Shown: one piece after another, positions 50,301-59,838 of the stretch
Position numbering within the stretch: the stretch's first letter is position 1
Layout: each line of letters begins with the position of its first letter
From: Aggregatimonas sangjinii
GTDB taxonomy: Bacteria > Bacteroidota > Bacteroidia > Flavobacteriales > Flavobacteriaceae
DNA length: 64,000 nucleotides
NCBI RefSeq assembly: GCF_005943945.1
Contig: NZ_CP040710.1
Span: forward strand, 4,571,501 to 4,635,500
Direction: 5' to 3'
Notes under the pieces: generated by a model
What the model was told of the DNA's origin: nothing
The model's input: the letters and a program-made list of their open reading frames with translations, nothing else
Databases searched by the model: none
Position numbers and translations under genes: made by a program

Positions 50301-53300
50301 AGACCATCGGTGATGGATGCCGTAACCGTAGCTTGCCCGAGGGTATTGCTCGCCGTACAAGTGAACGGGGAGATCGTCGGGGTGGCCAATTGCAATGCTT
50401 TGGGCTGGCTTATGGTAAAGGCCGGTAAGGTCTGTATACAGTTTTTCGCCGAACGCACGCTTACCGTATGGGATCCGGGGGCCAAGTTTTCGAAAATATT
50501 GGAAACTTGGTATGGGTTTCCATCGATACTGTATTCGTAGGCGACGTCAAGATTATCCGAACCGGGGACCTGTTCCACGATGACCCTGCCGTCATTGGCT
50601 CCAAAACAGCTTAAATTCTGAACCGGTGTCCGGATTTGAAAAACCGGTGTCTGAGGGGCATCGAGCGTAACCGTCACCGTTTGTGCCGGGCAACCCGATT
50701 GGTTGTCGGTAACGGTAAACGAATAGGTAGTTGAATGCGTCAGTCCCGTAAAAACACCGGTGGTGTTCGTTTCCGAGTTATCGGTACGTTCAAAGGTATA
50801 ATCCGTTGAACCGCCATATACGTCCAAGGTCACTTCCCCACTATTTGCAGGAATGCACTGTACTGCTTGGGTGATATTGGCTTTAGCCACCATTTGGGGA
50901 TAGATAAAGATATTTTCGGTGGCGATACATCCATTTTCATCCCGCACGACCAAGGTATGGTTGCCAGGGCCTAGATTTTTCGTTATGGCGGTAGTCACCT
51001 CACCATCCCAGATGTATACATTCGCTCCCTCGCCGTCAACGATAGTGGCGTTTACGGTATATATTTCGTTGGTTGAGGAGCACCTGTTCGGTACATCGAT
51101 TCCCGTGATTTGCGGCTGGGCATCTCGGGTGAGGGTGATAGGACCGGACAAGCCCTTGATACAGCCCCCGCCATCGCGAACATAGACCTGATAGCTATTG
51201 TTCGTGCCATCGTAAGCGCTTGGAAAGACTTCTTTGGAAGGCTGGTTTTGCCATTCCGAAGCCGGTAGCGTATTCGGGTCGGTACCATTGACCACAAAAG
51301 CGTACTCATAAGGATGCCAGTTCTGATACAGCTTGTTTCGTCGATTGTAATTGGTTTCGTCGTTCCATCCGCCGGTGGCCGTTACGCCGATTTGATTCCC
51401 TGTCGTACAGGTTGCCGGAACATTTTGATCAAGCTCCAGTACTAGTTTTTTAGGAGTATAGATCGGGAATCGATTTCCTGAGACACAACCTGATTCGGAT
51501 GTAACTTCAATCACGTACCAGCCGCCTCTTAAGCCGTTGACATCAACGATAATATCGCCACCCAGACCTCCGTCATTAGCGGTGCCATTTTGATGGAACG
51601 CGGTATTGGTAGGTCTATGGGCATTATAGATACGCCAGTCTACCCGTTGCGTACCGTCCGAATCGTTATCGCCAGCTCCGGTTATGGTAAATCTTGCCTC
51701 CCCATTATTGTCTTCACGACATACCTTTCCTTGAAACTCAGTGACTACATCAAAGGTGGAATCGTCAGATGGTGCGGCAATGGCACCCAAATTGCGCCAA
51801 CGTTGACAGCCGGTATTGACGTCACGAATGGTAATTCCATAATTCACGCCGAACAAAAGGCCGCTTACCCGTAAATCCCTTTCAAAGGCACCCACATCAG
51901 TATCTTCTCCCAGCGCTTCGTTTTCCGCTGCGACTTCAAAGCTTCTCCAACCTGGAGGATTATCCGGATCGTAAGGCCAAATACGATACTCAAAAGGACC
52001 AACGAGCCCGGTCGGGTCACCGACCTCGATTTCAAATGTGGCGCCATTGGCACAACTTTGATCCAAATCGGCTTGATTCTTTTGAAACCAGGGTAAGGGT
52101 GGTTGGTCGATCTTATAAAAATCAGATTCATAGGTACAACCTCTCTCGTCTGTAATTCTCACAAAGAACCATTGCGGCCAATGCATGCGTTCGTTCCATC
52201 CTCCGGGACGGGTAGACATATCGATATTTTCGCGCCTGCGGTATACTCTGGACCAGCCTGTGGCCAAATAATCGGCTTCGTTGCGAACCCTTACCAATTC
52301 TATAGTGATGAGGCCCGTAGCGTTTTGTACGTTGTTGATATTGGTATTGCCCCACTGGGTGCCCCCATTCAACGGGTCGCAGGTAATATCGGTGTGGGAG
52401 ACATCGGCCGTGATGGCATCATCGGCACCGATGGTTATCGTCTTGTTTACCTCACAGCCTAAAGCATCCCTAACGGTGTAGTTGTAATCAGTAGCGTCTA
52501 GTCCGGTATAGAGGCTCTTCGTCGTAAAGGTGCTTCCTTCAAAACTGTAGCGAAAAGGTGGGGTACCTCCCTGACCTACCAATTCTACCGAGCCGGTACC
52601 ATCTGTACCACAGGCGGTATCGGAGATGTTCTCAGTAGCGATTAGTGCTGGGGCTACCTCAGTGATTACAGGATCGGTTTCCGCAGAACAACCTTTACTA
52701 TCGGTAACCCTGAAAACGAAGGAACCCGCGGTCCCACTGGAATAGGGCACTGTAGTGGCTGTAAATCCTCCTCCATCAATGCTTACCTCGTAGCTATAAT
52801 CGGGATCGGGATAGCCCTCTTGGGGTGTAACTTGAATAATAGCATCCGGCGATGCACCGCAACCTAAAGGTTTGGTAATTTGCGCAGTGGCGAAAAGCTG
52901 TCCGGCGATTTCCGTATCGGCAACGATGGTCTCGCAACCGTTGTTGCCAATTACCTTGATTTCATAAGCATCTGGTGTAAGGTCGGTCAAGGTAAACGTA
53001 CCTCCTGGAACCGCTTGGGGCGTACCATTGTTCACGGTATAGAAATAAGGGGCTTCGCCATCCGTCACATCGATTTTTAAAATGCCTTTGGTGGCGGTAC
53101 TGTAGCAGTAGTTCGAGGCAGTTGCGTCTACCACTGATGTTGGTCCACCTTGATCCAACAGTTCAAAGGTCTCGCTATCGTAGGAACACCCGTTCACATC
53201 AGTAACCACAACGGTATGGATGCCGGGTTGGGTTAGTCCGATTATGGTTTTGTTGCTTTGTGCAGGGGTTGCGGTTCCATCCGGTTGGCGCACGAAATAG

Positions 53301-55606
53301 AGGTAACTTCCCCATCCGCCCGAGGCTTCGATGGTAGCGCTACCCGGAGTGCCGCAATTCATATGCGTAAGTGCTATTGAGTCTACGGCAAGGGCTGAGG
53401 CGGGAGCCGCAACAGTTACGGACTCTACTTGTTGGCAAGGTCCCGACTGGTCGTTGATGCGTATCGTATACGTATCTGCGGGTAGTCCAGAGATGGTTAG
53501 GGGAGAACTGGTCGCACCTGAAACGCTAAATCCGGTCGGGGTTCCCGTGCCGTCTTCGATCACCACATCGAAGGTAGTGTCGAAATCGGTAATTGTAATG
53601 TCCAAGCTGCCGTCAGAGGTACCAGGCGTCGCGCAGGAAACATTATTTTTTACCGTTACGGTCGAGCTGAACTTGATAGGGCCGTCCAAGGTGTAATTTC
53701 GAACGATTTTACAACCATCATTTGCCGTAATTTCAAAGGTATAAGTGTTGGGGGCCAGACCTTCAAAAGTGTCATCCGGAGCGGTCAGCGTCATCGGCGC
53801 TGTGATGCTATAAGTAAAAGGCGCGTTTCCTCCTGTAACGCTTAGCTGCACATCGGCCTCTCCTGACGTGCAATTGCGGTTGCTTACGGTAAAGGAAACA
53901 TCCGAAGGGTTCGATCCCGCATTAATCGTTTGGTCGGCGGTCGTGGTACAATCATTGGCGTCCTTGACGGTCACCGTATAAGTACCCGCACCTAATCCCG
54001 AAAAGTCGGTCGCGTTTTGGAAATCCGCACCGTTCAAACTGTACTCAAAAGGTGCCGTCCCGCCAGTATCAATCCCGACGGATAGTGTGGCCGAGCCGGT
54101 CGTACAATCAATCTGTTGTGTGACGCTCGCGCTAGCCGTAAAAGTCGGACTAGGATCGACATTGACCGAAGTTGCGTTGATATCACAGGAACCTCCTGCT
54201 TTTTCTTTACGGATGCTCACAGTATAACTTCCGGCGGCCAAATTGCTAAAGACGTTGGAGGTCTGATAGCTTGTGCCGCCATCTATGCTATACGTAATCG
54301 AATACCCCTGGGTATTAGTGACGTCTACAGTGATGCTTCCGTCATCCGTTCCGTTACAGCTAATATCTTTCGGGGTAACAGTGTATGTTATTTCCGGCTC
54401 GGAATTTACTTGTACAGGATCTGCGATGATAACGCAGGCATTGGCATCACGTACCGATACAGAATAGCTTCCGGCTACCGAGATGGGTATGGTGGTCTGG
54501 TTTCCCGCGGAAAAAGACAAATAGCTCGACCCGCCGTCAATACTATATTCAAACGGGGAGACCCCGCCTGACTGAGTCACGTTCAGGACACCATCCGAAC
54601 AATCAATATTTTTGGTGACGACCACATTGGGCTGAATATTCTGAAAATTGGGAACTGTTACCGTGCCGTTCCACACGCAATTGGAAACGCTGGCCAAGGT
54701 AATTTCGAGATCGTAAATTCCTGCATCAAGATTGGAAAAGGTATAATTACTTCCTGTAGGACCGGAATCGTTAATAAGGTTACCGCCTTGGGTTAGAGTA
54801 TAAATGTAATTTGAAGAGGAGGTGGCAATTGCTACTTCAATACCTCCTTTCGCCGTATTGCAGGTGATGGGCAGTACTGTAGTCGTGGCATCGATGCTGT
54901 TGTTGGCCACGGCCAAATCGTTCAATTCAAAGGTACAGCCGTCATTTCCATCATTTCGACGGATTTGTATGGAGTAATTGCTTACAGAACTAATCGAAAA
55001 TACGTTTGATGATTGCCAGGACGCTCCGTTGTTGATACTGAATTCGTAGTTCGAAGGTACATTGTTCACCGAGATATTGCCGGGACTGCCGCAATCTATA
55101 TTTTGGATAACGGCCGTCGGATTGAGTCCGTTACCGTACACTTTAAAATAAAATCGTTCGCTGCTGTTGTCATTGTATTGCACTAAGATGCGATAATCGC
55201 CGGGCTCGGCCACGTTGAACTGGGTATCGGTACTCTGTTGTACCCAAGTGCAGTTTGGAGCGCTATTGGAGCAATTGGGGCTTGCATCAGCGCAACTGCC
55301 CTCTAGGAATTTGGCCCAAACGATTTGTTTGAGGTCCGGGATGTTTGTCGTCAACAAACGCTCGTCGTTCAAACCGCAGAGGTAGATTTCATGCGACTCT
55401 GTTCCGTCAACACTACAGACTACGACGTTGTCTGAAATTCCGGTCAATGGGTGTGGACCTATAAGTGGCCGATTTTCGATGGTAGCCGGCGCTTCAGGTA
55501 TAAGGTTTTCGGGCAATACGTAAGCGAAAATCGAAGTTATGCAGCAAAGTGCGAATAGCCAAAACAGGTTCTTTAGAGAGCCTTTGTTTTTCGGTAAGTC
55601 GGGCAT
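47321..55606 (-). CDS. Giant T9SS type B surface protein with SprB-like repeats
   Basis: A 2761-residue exported protein. The N-terminus has an export signal (KNLFWLFALCCITSIFAYVLPENL) and a cysteine-rich segment. The body is made of about two dozen SprB-type beta repeats, each with a cysteine-led start such as DISCNGTDDGSITVDV, a core such as APFEYSLNGADF and a close such as LGAGTYTVTVKDANDC. The last 90 residues form the gliding-motility-associated C-terminal domain that marks type B cargo of the type IX secretion system (IPNFFTPNNDGFKDVWSIKN, VSIFDRYGRTIKKF, GDWDGTYNNTDLPAGDYWYVI). It should be exported by T9SS to the cell surface or outside, as an adhesin. No gliding or T9SS machinery gene is adjacent. 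Confidence 0.93.
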   Translation of the reverse strand: MPDLPKNKGSLKNLFWLFALCCITSIFAYVLPENLIPEAPATIENRPLIGPHPLTGISDNVVVCSVDGTESHEIYLCGLNDERLLTTNIPDLKQIVWAKFLEGSCADASPNCSNSAPNCTWVQQSTDTQFNVAEPGDYRILVQYNDNSSERFYFKVYGNGLNPTAVIQNIDCGSPGNISVNNVPSNYEFSINNGASWQSSNVFSISSVSNYSIQIRRNDGNDGCTFELNDLAVANNSIDATTTVLPITCNTAKGGIEVAIATSSSNYIYTLTQGGNLINDSGPTGSNYTFSNLDAGIYDLEITLASVSNCVWNGTVTVPNFQNIQPNVVVTKNIDCSDGVLNVTQSGGVSPFEYSIDGGSSYLSFSAGNQTTIPISVAGSYSVSVRDANACVIIADPVQVNSEPEITYTVTPKDISCNGTDDGSITVDVTNTQGYSITYSIDGGTSYQTSNVFSNLAAGSYTVSIRKEKAGGSCDINATSVNVDPSPTFTASASVTQQIDCTTGSATLSVGIDTGGTAPFEYSLNGADFQNATDFSGLGAGTYTVTVKDANDCTTTADQTINAGSNPSDVSFTVSNRNCTSGEADVQLSVTGGNAPFTYSITAPMTLTAPDDTFEGLAPNTYTFEITANDGCKIVRNYTLDGPIKFSSTVTVKNNVSCATPGTSDGSLDITITDFDTTFDVVIEDGTGTPTGFSVSGATSSPLTISGLPADTYTIRINDQSGPCQQVESVTVAAPASALAVDSIALTHMNCGTPGSATIEASGGWGSYLYFVRQPDGTATPAQSNKTIIGLTQPGIHTVVVTDVNGCSYDSETFELLDQGGPTSVVDATASNYCYSTATKGILKIDVTDGEAPYFYTVNNGTPQAVPGGTFTLTDLTPDAYEIKVIGNNGCETIVADTEIAGQLFATAQITKPLGCGASPDAIIQVTPQEGYPDPDYSYEVSIDGGGFTATTVPYSSGTAGSFVFRVTDSKGCSAETDPVITEVAPALIATENISDTACGTDGTGSVELVGQGGTPPFRYSFEGSTFTTKSLYTGLDATDYNYTVRDALGCEVNKTITIGADDAITADVSHTDITCDPLNGGTQWGNTNINNVQNATGLITIELVRVRNEADYLATGWSRVYRRRENIDMSTRPGGWNERMHWPQWFFVRITDERGCTYESDFYKIDQPPLPWFQKNQADLDQSCANGATFEIEVGDPTGLVGPFEYRIWPYDPDNPPGWRSFEVAAENEALGEDTDVGAFERDLRVSGLLFGVNYGITIRDVNTGCQRWRNLGAIAAPSDDSTFDVVTEFQGKVCREDNNGEARFTITGAGDNDSDGTQRVDWRIYNAHRPTNTAFHQNGTANDGGLGGDIIVDVNGLRGGWYVIEVTSESGCVSGNRFPIYTPKKLVLELDQNVPATCTTGNQIGVTATGGWNDETNYNRRNKLYQNWHPYEYAFVVNGTDPNTLPASEWQNQPSKEVFPSAYDGTNNSYQVYVRDGGGCIKGLSGPITLTRDAQPQITGIDVPNRCSSTNEIYTVNATIVDGEGANVYIWDGEVTTAITKNLGPGNHTLVVRDENGCIATENIFIYPQMVAKANITQAVQCIPANSGEVTLDVYGGSTDYTFERTDNSETNTTGVFTGLTHSTTYSFTVTDNQSGCPAQTVTVTLDAPQTPVFQIRTPVQNLSCFGANDGRVIVEQVPGSDNLDVAYEYSIDGNPYQVSNIFENLAPGSHTVSVRSAKNCIQTLPAFTISQPKALQLATPTISPFTCTASNTLGQATVTASITDGLGDDTGTAPYNYSFNGSSFSGNNSFDLPYTNTVQTVIIDVIDANGCTDQTTVNIPAAQKVTATITETQAMTCVNDAIINVMGANGTGIPNYETRELPSGNLINGTGHGTITILAGNPGTYTYELTDTATGCSARVEYVIAPFDNISATATKIADITCRGEANGELEFTVTGFGTDFTYEVFNVNNTTTPFIAAGPSSTATGATSIDTLPTGTFFVRVTDGDTGCTADTEHITIQSPTFALDFNWAITQQLSCSPGSDAQVTATPEGGWGGYEFRLVDPATPGVPIQDFAANNIFNNLTSGINYELTLRDGQGCANVTQTVSVPEIDVITITPDVMNDPSCPDATDGSISVTATRTNGPSNYQYILNNTGTGVSSVAQNGNVFNGLAEGTYTVTVTDGRGCDNTTGTITLTDPAEVTIDATISIAPSCTPNSAEITVSAGGGTSGTYEYRQVSPTLGAWQASPVFSGLGPDTYAFEARDAVNVACPSPLQVVRTITLIEPLEVAVDVSNTTINCNGESDAVLVATASKGLGGYQYQLEVNGTLQGTPQDSGIFENLGQGTYRIYVTSGADCTAYSREIQIAEPPLLQATLGTVTHVSCFGEDDGTITVNVSGGVAPYSYSISSEPQKSVEANIFENLAGGDYTVIVQDQNGCQVVVEAIPVIAPTAPLAADVVRVEDEECSTDNNGLIELNLSGGTAPYAYSVGNPNGTFTDVSGANLILSDLDGGYYEIYLRDANGCTLPVVQEVRLGVDLSASHETVYECLDGEAHSITTVRVLDESVQNYYFALDAADPYMPTATDHTQDSPIFEGLSEGVHTISIVHEGGCIEVLDTIQISLPETVSLTLEQGSINEILVSASGGDGNYTYYFEAMPQATGSYYINRDGLYTVRVTDGKGCEAAVQVNMNFIDIEIPNFFTPNNDGFKDVWSIKNNEAFPNMFVSIFDRYGRTIKKFIGNGDWDGTYNNTDLPAGDYWYVIKLNGENDEREFVGHFSIYR

Positions 55607-55807
55607 TGGTCGGTTTTTAAGATATGGTTCCTAATCCTTGTCGCATGGGGTTGCTTTACAGATCGGGTTGTTTACTAACGTACAGATACTGTTTTTAGTG
55701 TCGAATTTTTGGTTGAAAGCCCGATTTTTTCGGTGAGTTCTAATCTTTGGGGAATGGGTTATCGGTCAAATCGAACCTTCAAGGAAGGTGAACCTCGCGA
55801 AAAGGCT

Positions 55808-55815
55808 TAAATTTG
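55808..55815 (+). promoter_or_regulatory. Candidate -7 element for the aldo/keto reductase gene
   Basis: TAAATTTG fits TAnnTTTG and ends 21 bases before the ATG. No -33 TTG is evident. Confidence 0.45.
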
Positions 55816-55836
55816 CAGTCGTAAACCGAAACTTGC

Positions 55837-56877
55837 ATGAAGTACAGTACCCTTCCCCACACCGATATCAAAGTCAGTAAAATCTGTCTGGGTACCATGA
55901 CCTGGGGCAACCAGAATACCGAAGCCGAGGGACACGAACAGATGGATTACGCCCTTGAGCACGGCGTCAATTTTTTCGATACTGCGGAATTGTATCCCGT
56001 TCCGGTAGCACCAAAATACTATGCCGATACCGAGAGAATCATTGGGAATTGGTTTGAAAAAACAGGAAATCGAGAGAAGGTAATCCTAGCTTCCAAAATT
56101 GCGGGAAAGCGAGAGGACACCAAGTTCGTGAGACAGCCAGGATTTTCAAGAGAATCGATTATATCGGCGGTAGAGGGGAGTTTGGAGCGTTTAAAAACGG
56201 ACTATATCGATTTGTATCAGCTGCACTGGCCGGACCGAAAGACGAATTTTTTCGGAAAGCGCGGCTATCCGTACGACCTTACCGATTTTTGGGAGGACAA
56301 CTTTCATCAAATATTAGAGACCTTACGCGATTTGATACGCGAAGGAAAAATAAGGCATGTCGGCCTTTCCAATGAAACACCTTGGGGTATTATGCGCTGT
56401 TTGGAGGAAAGCAAAGTACATGTCACACTCCCTAGAATGATTACCGTTCAGAACCCATATAGTTTGTTGAACCGATTGTTCGAAGTGGGGAATTCCGAAG
56501 TGGCACATCGGGAAAAAATAGGACTGTTGGCGTATTCTCCCTTGGGTTTCGGTATGCTAAGCGGAAAATACTTGGGAGACCGAAAACCAGAGCACTCCAG
56601 GTTGGCATTGTTTCCTGAATTCAATAGGTATAGTGGGGCAAATGCCGTGCGCGCCACAGAAAAATATTACGAACTTGCGCAGCAAAACGACCTTTCCCTT
56701 ACGCAAATGGCGCTCGCCTATGTCAATTCCAGACCTTTCTTGACGAGTAATATCATTGGTGCATCCACCCTAAAACAGCTTGCTGAAAATATCGGAAGTA
56801 TCGACGTATCCCTTAGTGATGAGGTATTGGCCGGTATCGAGGCCATTCACGAAGAGATTCCAAATCCATCCCCATAA
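55837..56877 (+). CDS. Aldo/keto reductase, Tas-like
   Basis: A 346-residue NADPH-dependent oxidoreductase of the aldo/keto reductase family with a TIM-barrel fold. The start MKYSTLPHTDIKVSKICLGTMTWG is typical of the Tas/YajO branch. The catalytic tetrad is visible: Asp and Tyr in NFFDTAELYP, Lys in ILASKIAG, His in LYQLHWPDR. The C-terminal cofactor motif is SNIIGASTLKQLAENIGS. The physiological substrate is unknown. It stands alone. Confidence 0.93.
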   Translation: MKYSTLPHTDIKVSKICLGTMTWGNQNTEAEGHEQMDYALEHGVNFFDTAELYPVPVAPKYYADTERIIGNWFEKTGNREKVILASKIAGKREDTKFVRQPGFSRESIISAVEGSLERLKTDYIDLYQLHWPDRKTNFFGKRGYPYDLTDFWEDNFHQILETLRDLIREGKIRHVGLSNETPWGIMRCLEESKVHVTLPRMITVQNPYSLLNRLFEVGNSEVAHREKIGLLAYSPLGFGMLSGKYLGDRKPEHSRLALFPEFNRYSGANAVRATEKYYELAQQNDLSLTQMALAYVNSRPFLTSNIIGASTLKQLAENIGSIDVSLSDEVLAGIEAIHEEIPNPSP

Positions 56878-56889
56878 ATTGCCGATTAT

Positions 56890-56988
56890 ATGTTCTTTTT
56901 AAAGGTAGGCATAGGGCAGTTCGTTTTAATTATTGCCGTAATTCTGATTATTCTTGTTTTTGCCCGTATCATGAGGGATAAGCGTTAA
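56890..56988 (+). CDS. Possible 32-residue membrane peptide
   Basis: ATG at 56890 opens a 32-codon frame ending TAA at 56986-56988. The peptide begins MFFLKVGIGQFVLIIA, carries one hydrophobic helix and ends with basic residues (ARIMRDKR), giving a helix-plus-positive-tail layout. It lies 12 bases after the aldo/keto reductase stop and its last codon overlaps the end of radA on the other strand. It has some resemblance to the first helix of TatA but is too short to assign. It may be a chance frame. Confidence 0.35.
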   Translation: MFFLKVGIGQFVLIIAVILIILVFARIMRDKR

Positions 56989-58346
56989 GCAAATAAATCA
57001 CCCACCACATCCTCGATGCGGGTGGCTAATTTCACTTCGATTTTGGTGTGTTTCAATCCCATTTTATTGTTTTTGGAGACATAAATGGTTGTAAAACCCA
57101 GTTTTTCGGCCTCTAATATGCGCTGCTCTACGCGTTGTACAGGACGAATTTCACCTGCAAGTCCCACCTCTGCCGCGAAACAAATGCCTTTTTCAATGGG
57201 AATATCGGAATTACTGGAGAGGATGGCTGCGATGACCGCCAGATCAATTGCCGGGTCATCAACGGAGATACCCCCCGTAATGTTCAGGAAAACGTCTTTA
57301 GCACCTAGCTTAAAGCCCGCCCGTTTTTCCAAAACCGCCAAAAGCATGTTCAAGCGTTTGGCATTGTAACCCGTGGTAGAACGCTGCGGGGTGCCATAAA
57401 CTGCCGTACTCACGAGGGCCTGAATTTCTATCATCAGCGGTCGCATGCCCTCAACGGTCGAGGCGATTGCCGTACCACTCAAACCCTCATCGTTTTTTGA
57501 AATCAATATTTCGGAGGGATTGTTCACTTGCCGTAAGCCACTGCCCTGCATTTCGTAGATGCCCAACTCCGCGGTAGAACCAAAGCGGTTTTTAAGCGCA
57601 CGTAGAATACGGTACACGTAATTGCGGTCACCCTCGAACTGTAAAACGGTATCGACCATATGTTCCAGGATTTTAGGCCCCGCGATCGAACCGTCTTTGG
57701 TAATATGGCCGATCAAGATGACCGGGGTATTGGTTTCCTTGGCGAATTTGATCAATTCGGCCGTACATTCCCGTATCTGTGAAATACTTCCGGCTGCCGA
57801 TTCGATATAATCAGAGTGCAGGGTTTGAATAGAGTCGATGACGACGATATCGGGTTCTGTAGCCTCTATCTGTTGAAAGATATTCTGTGTCTTGGTCTCC
57901 GTAAGAATTAGGCAGGTTTCGCTTGCAGGATGAATACGATCTGCCCGCATCTTGATCTGCTTTTGGCTTTCTTCGCCTGAAACATACAAGGTTTTGTAAG
58001 GTAATTTTAGGGCGATTTGAAGTATTAGCGTGCTTTTGCCCACACCAGGTTCCCCGCCCAAAAGCACCAACGACCCAGGTACAAGTCCGCCGCCCAGAAC
58101 CCTATTGAATTCGAGGTCGAACGTATCCAATCGAAGTTCTTTTTCCGTACTGATTTCATTAACACGGAGGGGTTTCGCAATTTTCCGTTTGCTATTCGAA
58201 GGCGCATTCCAACCCTTCTTTTCCTCTTTTTGAACGACCTCTTCGACAACGGTATTCCATTCCTTGCAGGCCGAACATTGTCCGACCCATTTGGCGTACT
58301 GCGTCCCACAATTTTGACAAAAAAAAGCTGTTTTGGTCTTGGCCAT
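56985..58346 (-). CDS. radA: DNA repair protein RadA (Sms)
   Basis: RecA-related ATPase that processes recombination branches. The 453-residue protein has the N-terminal C4 zinc finger (CQNCGTQYAKWVGQCSACKEW), the Walker A loop GGEPGVGKSTL, Walker B in IVVIDSIQTL, the family-specific KNRFGS motif and the C-terminal Lon-protease-like domain (GISVDDPAIDLAVIAAILSS). Length and motifs are complete. It is monocistronic on the minus strand. Confidence 0.97.
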   Translation of the reverse strand: MAKTKTAFFCQNCGTQYAKWVGQCSACKEWNTVVEEVVQKEEKKGWNAPSNSKRKIAKPLRVNEISTEKELRLDTFDLEFNRVLGGGLVPGSLVLLGGEPGVGKSTLILQIALKLPYKTLYVSGEESQKQIKMRADRIHPASETCLILTETKTQNIFQQIEATEPDIVVIDSIQTLHSDYIESAAGSISQIRECTAELIKFAKETNTPVILIGHITKDGSIAGPKILEHMVDTVLQFEGDRNYVYRILRALKNRFGSTAELGIYEMQGSGLRQVNNPSEILISKNDEGLSGTAIASTVEGMRPLMIEIQALVSTAVYGTPQRSTTGYNAKRLNMLLAVLEKRAGFKLGAKDVFLNITGGISVDDPAIDLAVIAAILSSNSDIPIEKGICFAAEVGLAGEIRPVQRVEQRILEAEKLGFTTIYVSKNNKMGLKHTKIEVKLATRIEDVVGDLFA

Positions 58347-58751
58347 TTATTCGATTGAAATTGGCCTTAAAGGTAACAAGAAGTTTGAAATGATGTTGTA
58401 TGATACATGGCGTTATAAAAAGGTAACCGAAAATTAATACCCGTGATATTTAGGTCGTTCTGCAAACCTTTTATTAGCTGGATATTAGTGCGGTTTGTCG
58501 CAGCATAATGTATTTTTATTTCCAATCGGAGTCGATTGAGGGCTTTGGTTTCACCACATCTCAGAACAGCAAGCGGGTCTTACGGTGGCAAGCTTTTGTA
58601 TAAGTTGAAAAGGTAGCTGTTTGCAAAGGTAAATTAGTGTGTGCCTATTATTAAGGTTTCAGATCGGTGCTTCATGCATTGCTTAATCTATTATCATCAA
58701 AAAACCTTTTTTCAAATAGCATTATTGGTATCTCCTGCAATACTTTCGGTA
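58347..58751. other. Intergenic region upstream of radA
   Basis: No gene can be supported. On the minus strand a TACCTTTG promoter-like element (58624-58631) would read toward radA with a leader of roughly 270 bases. No stable hairpin or repeat stands out. Confidence 0.35.
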
Positions 58752-59456
58752 TTATTTATTCAATCCATTTTGGTAATCACCTATTGTAAAATAAGTGTTA
58801 GTTTCAAACAGGTCACCATACGAATCCCTTGGTTTTATCCAAAATCCCAACTGTAAATGTTTGTAATGGTTATAGCCCATATATTCTGCTCCTACCAATC
58901 TTACCGATGCCTTCCCTTTTTTCGGGTCATAGTCCAAAATCGCAAAACCATTCGAGGTGAAGTTTACATAACCAAAACTATTCATTACGGCCAAAAACGC
59001 TTCAAAAGAATCGATTGATCGAAAGTCTATTTTTCTTTCTTCCATATTTTTCTTTACCCACTGATCGGCTTTCAGGGCCTTAAGAATACTTTCTTCTGAA
59101 AAAATAGCTGACAGGGAAATCGCTTGACCATTATTTAGGTCTATGGTTTGAACAGTTAAAGTGTTGCTGGGCACTCCACAAGCAATTGTTCCGCCTTGAC
59201 CGGATTCATAGCTATAATACTCACCGACCAAAGAAAGCGGATTGTAAAAAAAGTCATAGTCAACGCCACACTCATCTGTCTTTTCGCGCTCGATCAAGTC
59301 ATTTAAATCTTTTACTGCGTTATACAGCTCTTTGCCTTTAAAAGTCCCGCTGTTGTTGTAGAGAATAAGTTCTTGGTTTGTAAAAAGAATAGAATCCTTT
59401 TGACAAATTCCTTGAATGGAGAATAGTCCAATCAGTATGAGTAGATTAATTTTCAT
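58752..59456 (-). CDS. Exported hypothetical protein
   Basis: A 234-residue protein with signal peptide MKINLLILIGLFSIQGICQ. It contains CGVDYDFFYNPLSLVGEYYSYES and GQAISLSAIFSEESILKALKADQWVKKNMEERKID, and two cysteines that could form a disulphide in the periplasm. I do not recognise a family. It looks more AT-rich than its neighbours and stands alone between two non-coding gaps, which may point to later acquisition. No start alternative is apparent. Confidence 0.7.
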   Translation of the reverse strand: MKINLLILIGLFSIQGICQKDSILFTNQELILYNNSGTFKGKELYNAVKDLNDLIEREKTDECGVDYDFFYNPLSLVGEYYSYESGQGGTIACGVPSNTLTVQTIDLNNGQAISLSAIFSEESILKALKADQWVKKNMEERKIDFRSIDSFEAFLAVMNSFGYVNFTSNGFAILDYDPKKGKASVRLVGAEYMGYNHYKHLQLGFWIKPRDSYGDLFETNTYFTIGDYQNGLNK

Positions 59457-59838
59457 CTTAACACCACTAGCGATTTAATTAATGTTCGTTTTTAAACTGC
59501 TCAGTCTTTGTAGTTTTCAAAGCGCGGTATTTAAAAAACCTAACGTTGGCTATTCAGCTTCTTCATATTACTAACGATATCCATAAAGCATTATAAAATC
59601 CCCTATATCTTCGGTAAACACTATTTACAAAAACCCATAAAACATCATTGTTTTAAGGGATAGGAGTAGGTCAGATGGGTACCGTATTCCACTACGAGGT
59701 TTCGAAGCCTCTTATGAAATATGGAATCTCAAATGGTAGCGCAAATTGGAATGTTTCACGCTTGAAACCCGATAAGGTTACGAAATGGACCGCTTATTCA
59801 AAAACCTGAACTAAACGTGACTTTTTTGGGTCCTTGTT
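59457..59838. other. Intergenic region with one palindrome
   Basis: No gene is visible. GAGGTTTCGAAGCCTC (59696-59711) is a 16-base palindrome with one G-T wobble, flanked by ATTCC and GGAAT that could extend the stem. It could be an operator or remnant repeat. Confidence 0.35.

Noticed and set aside
49982-50428. Plus-strand open frame opposite the giant surface protein
   Set aside because: Shadow of the repeat-containing gene; no signal, domain or ribosome site supports it. Several similar frames across 47.4-54.6 kb were dropped for the same reason.
47321-55606. Repeated structure that might be a CRISPR array
   Set aside because: The repeats are diverged protein-coding SprB units of about 80 residues in one open frame, not short identical direct repeats.
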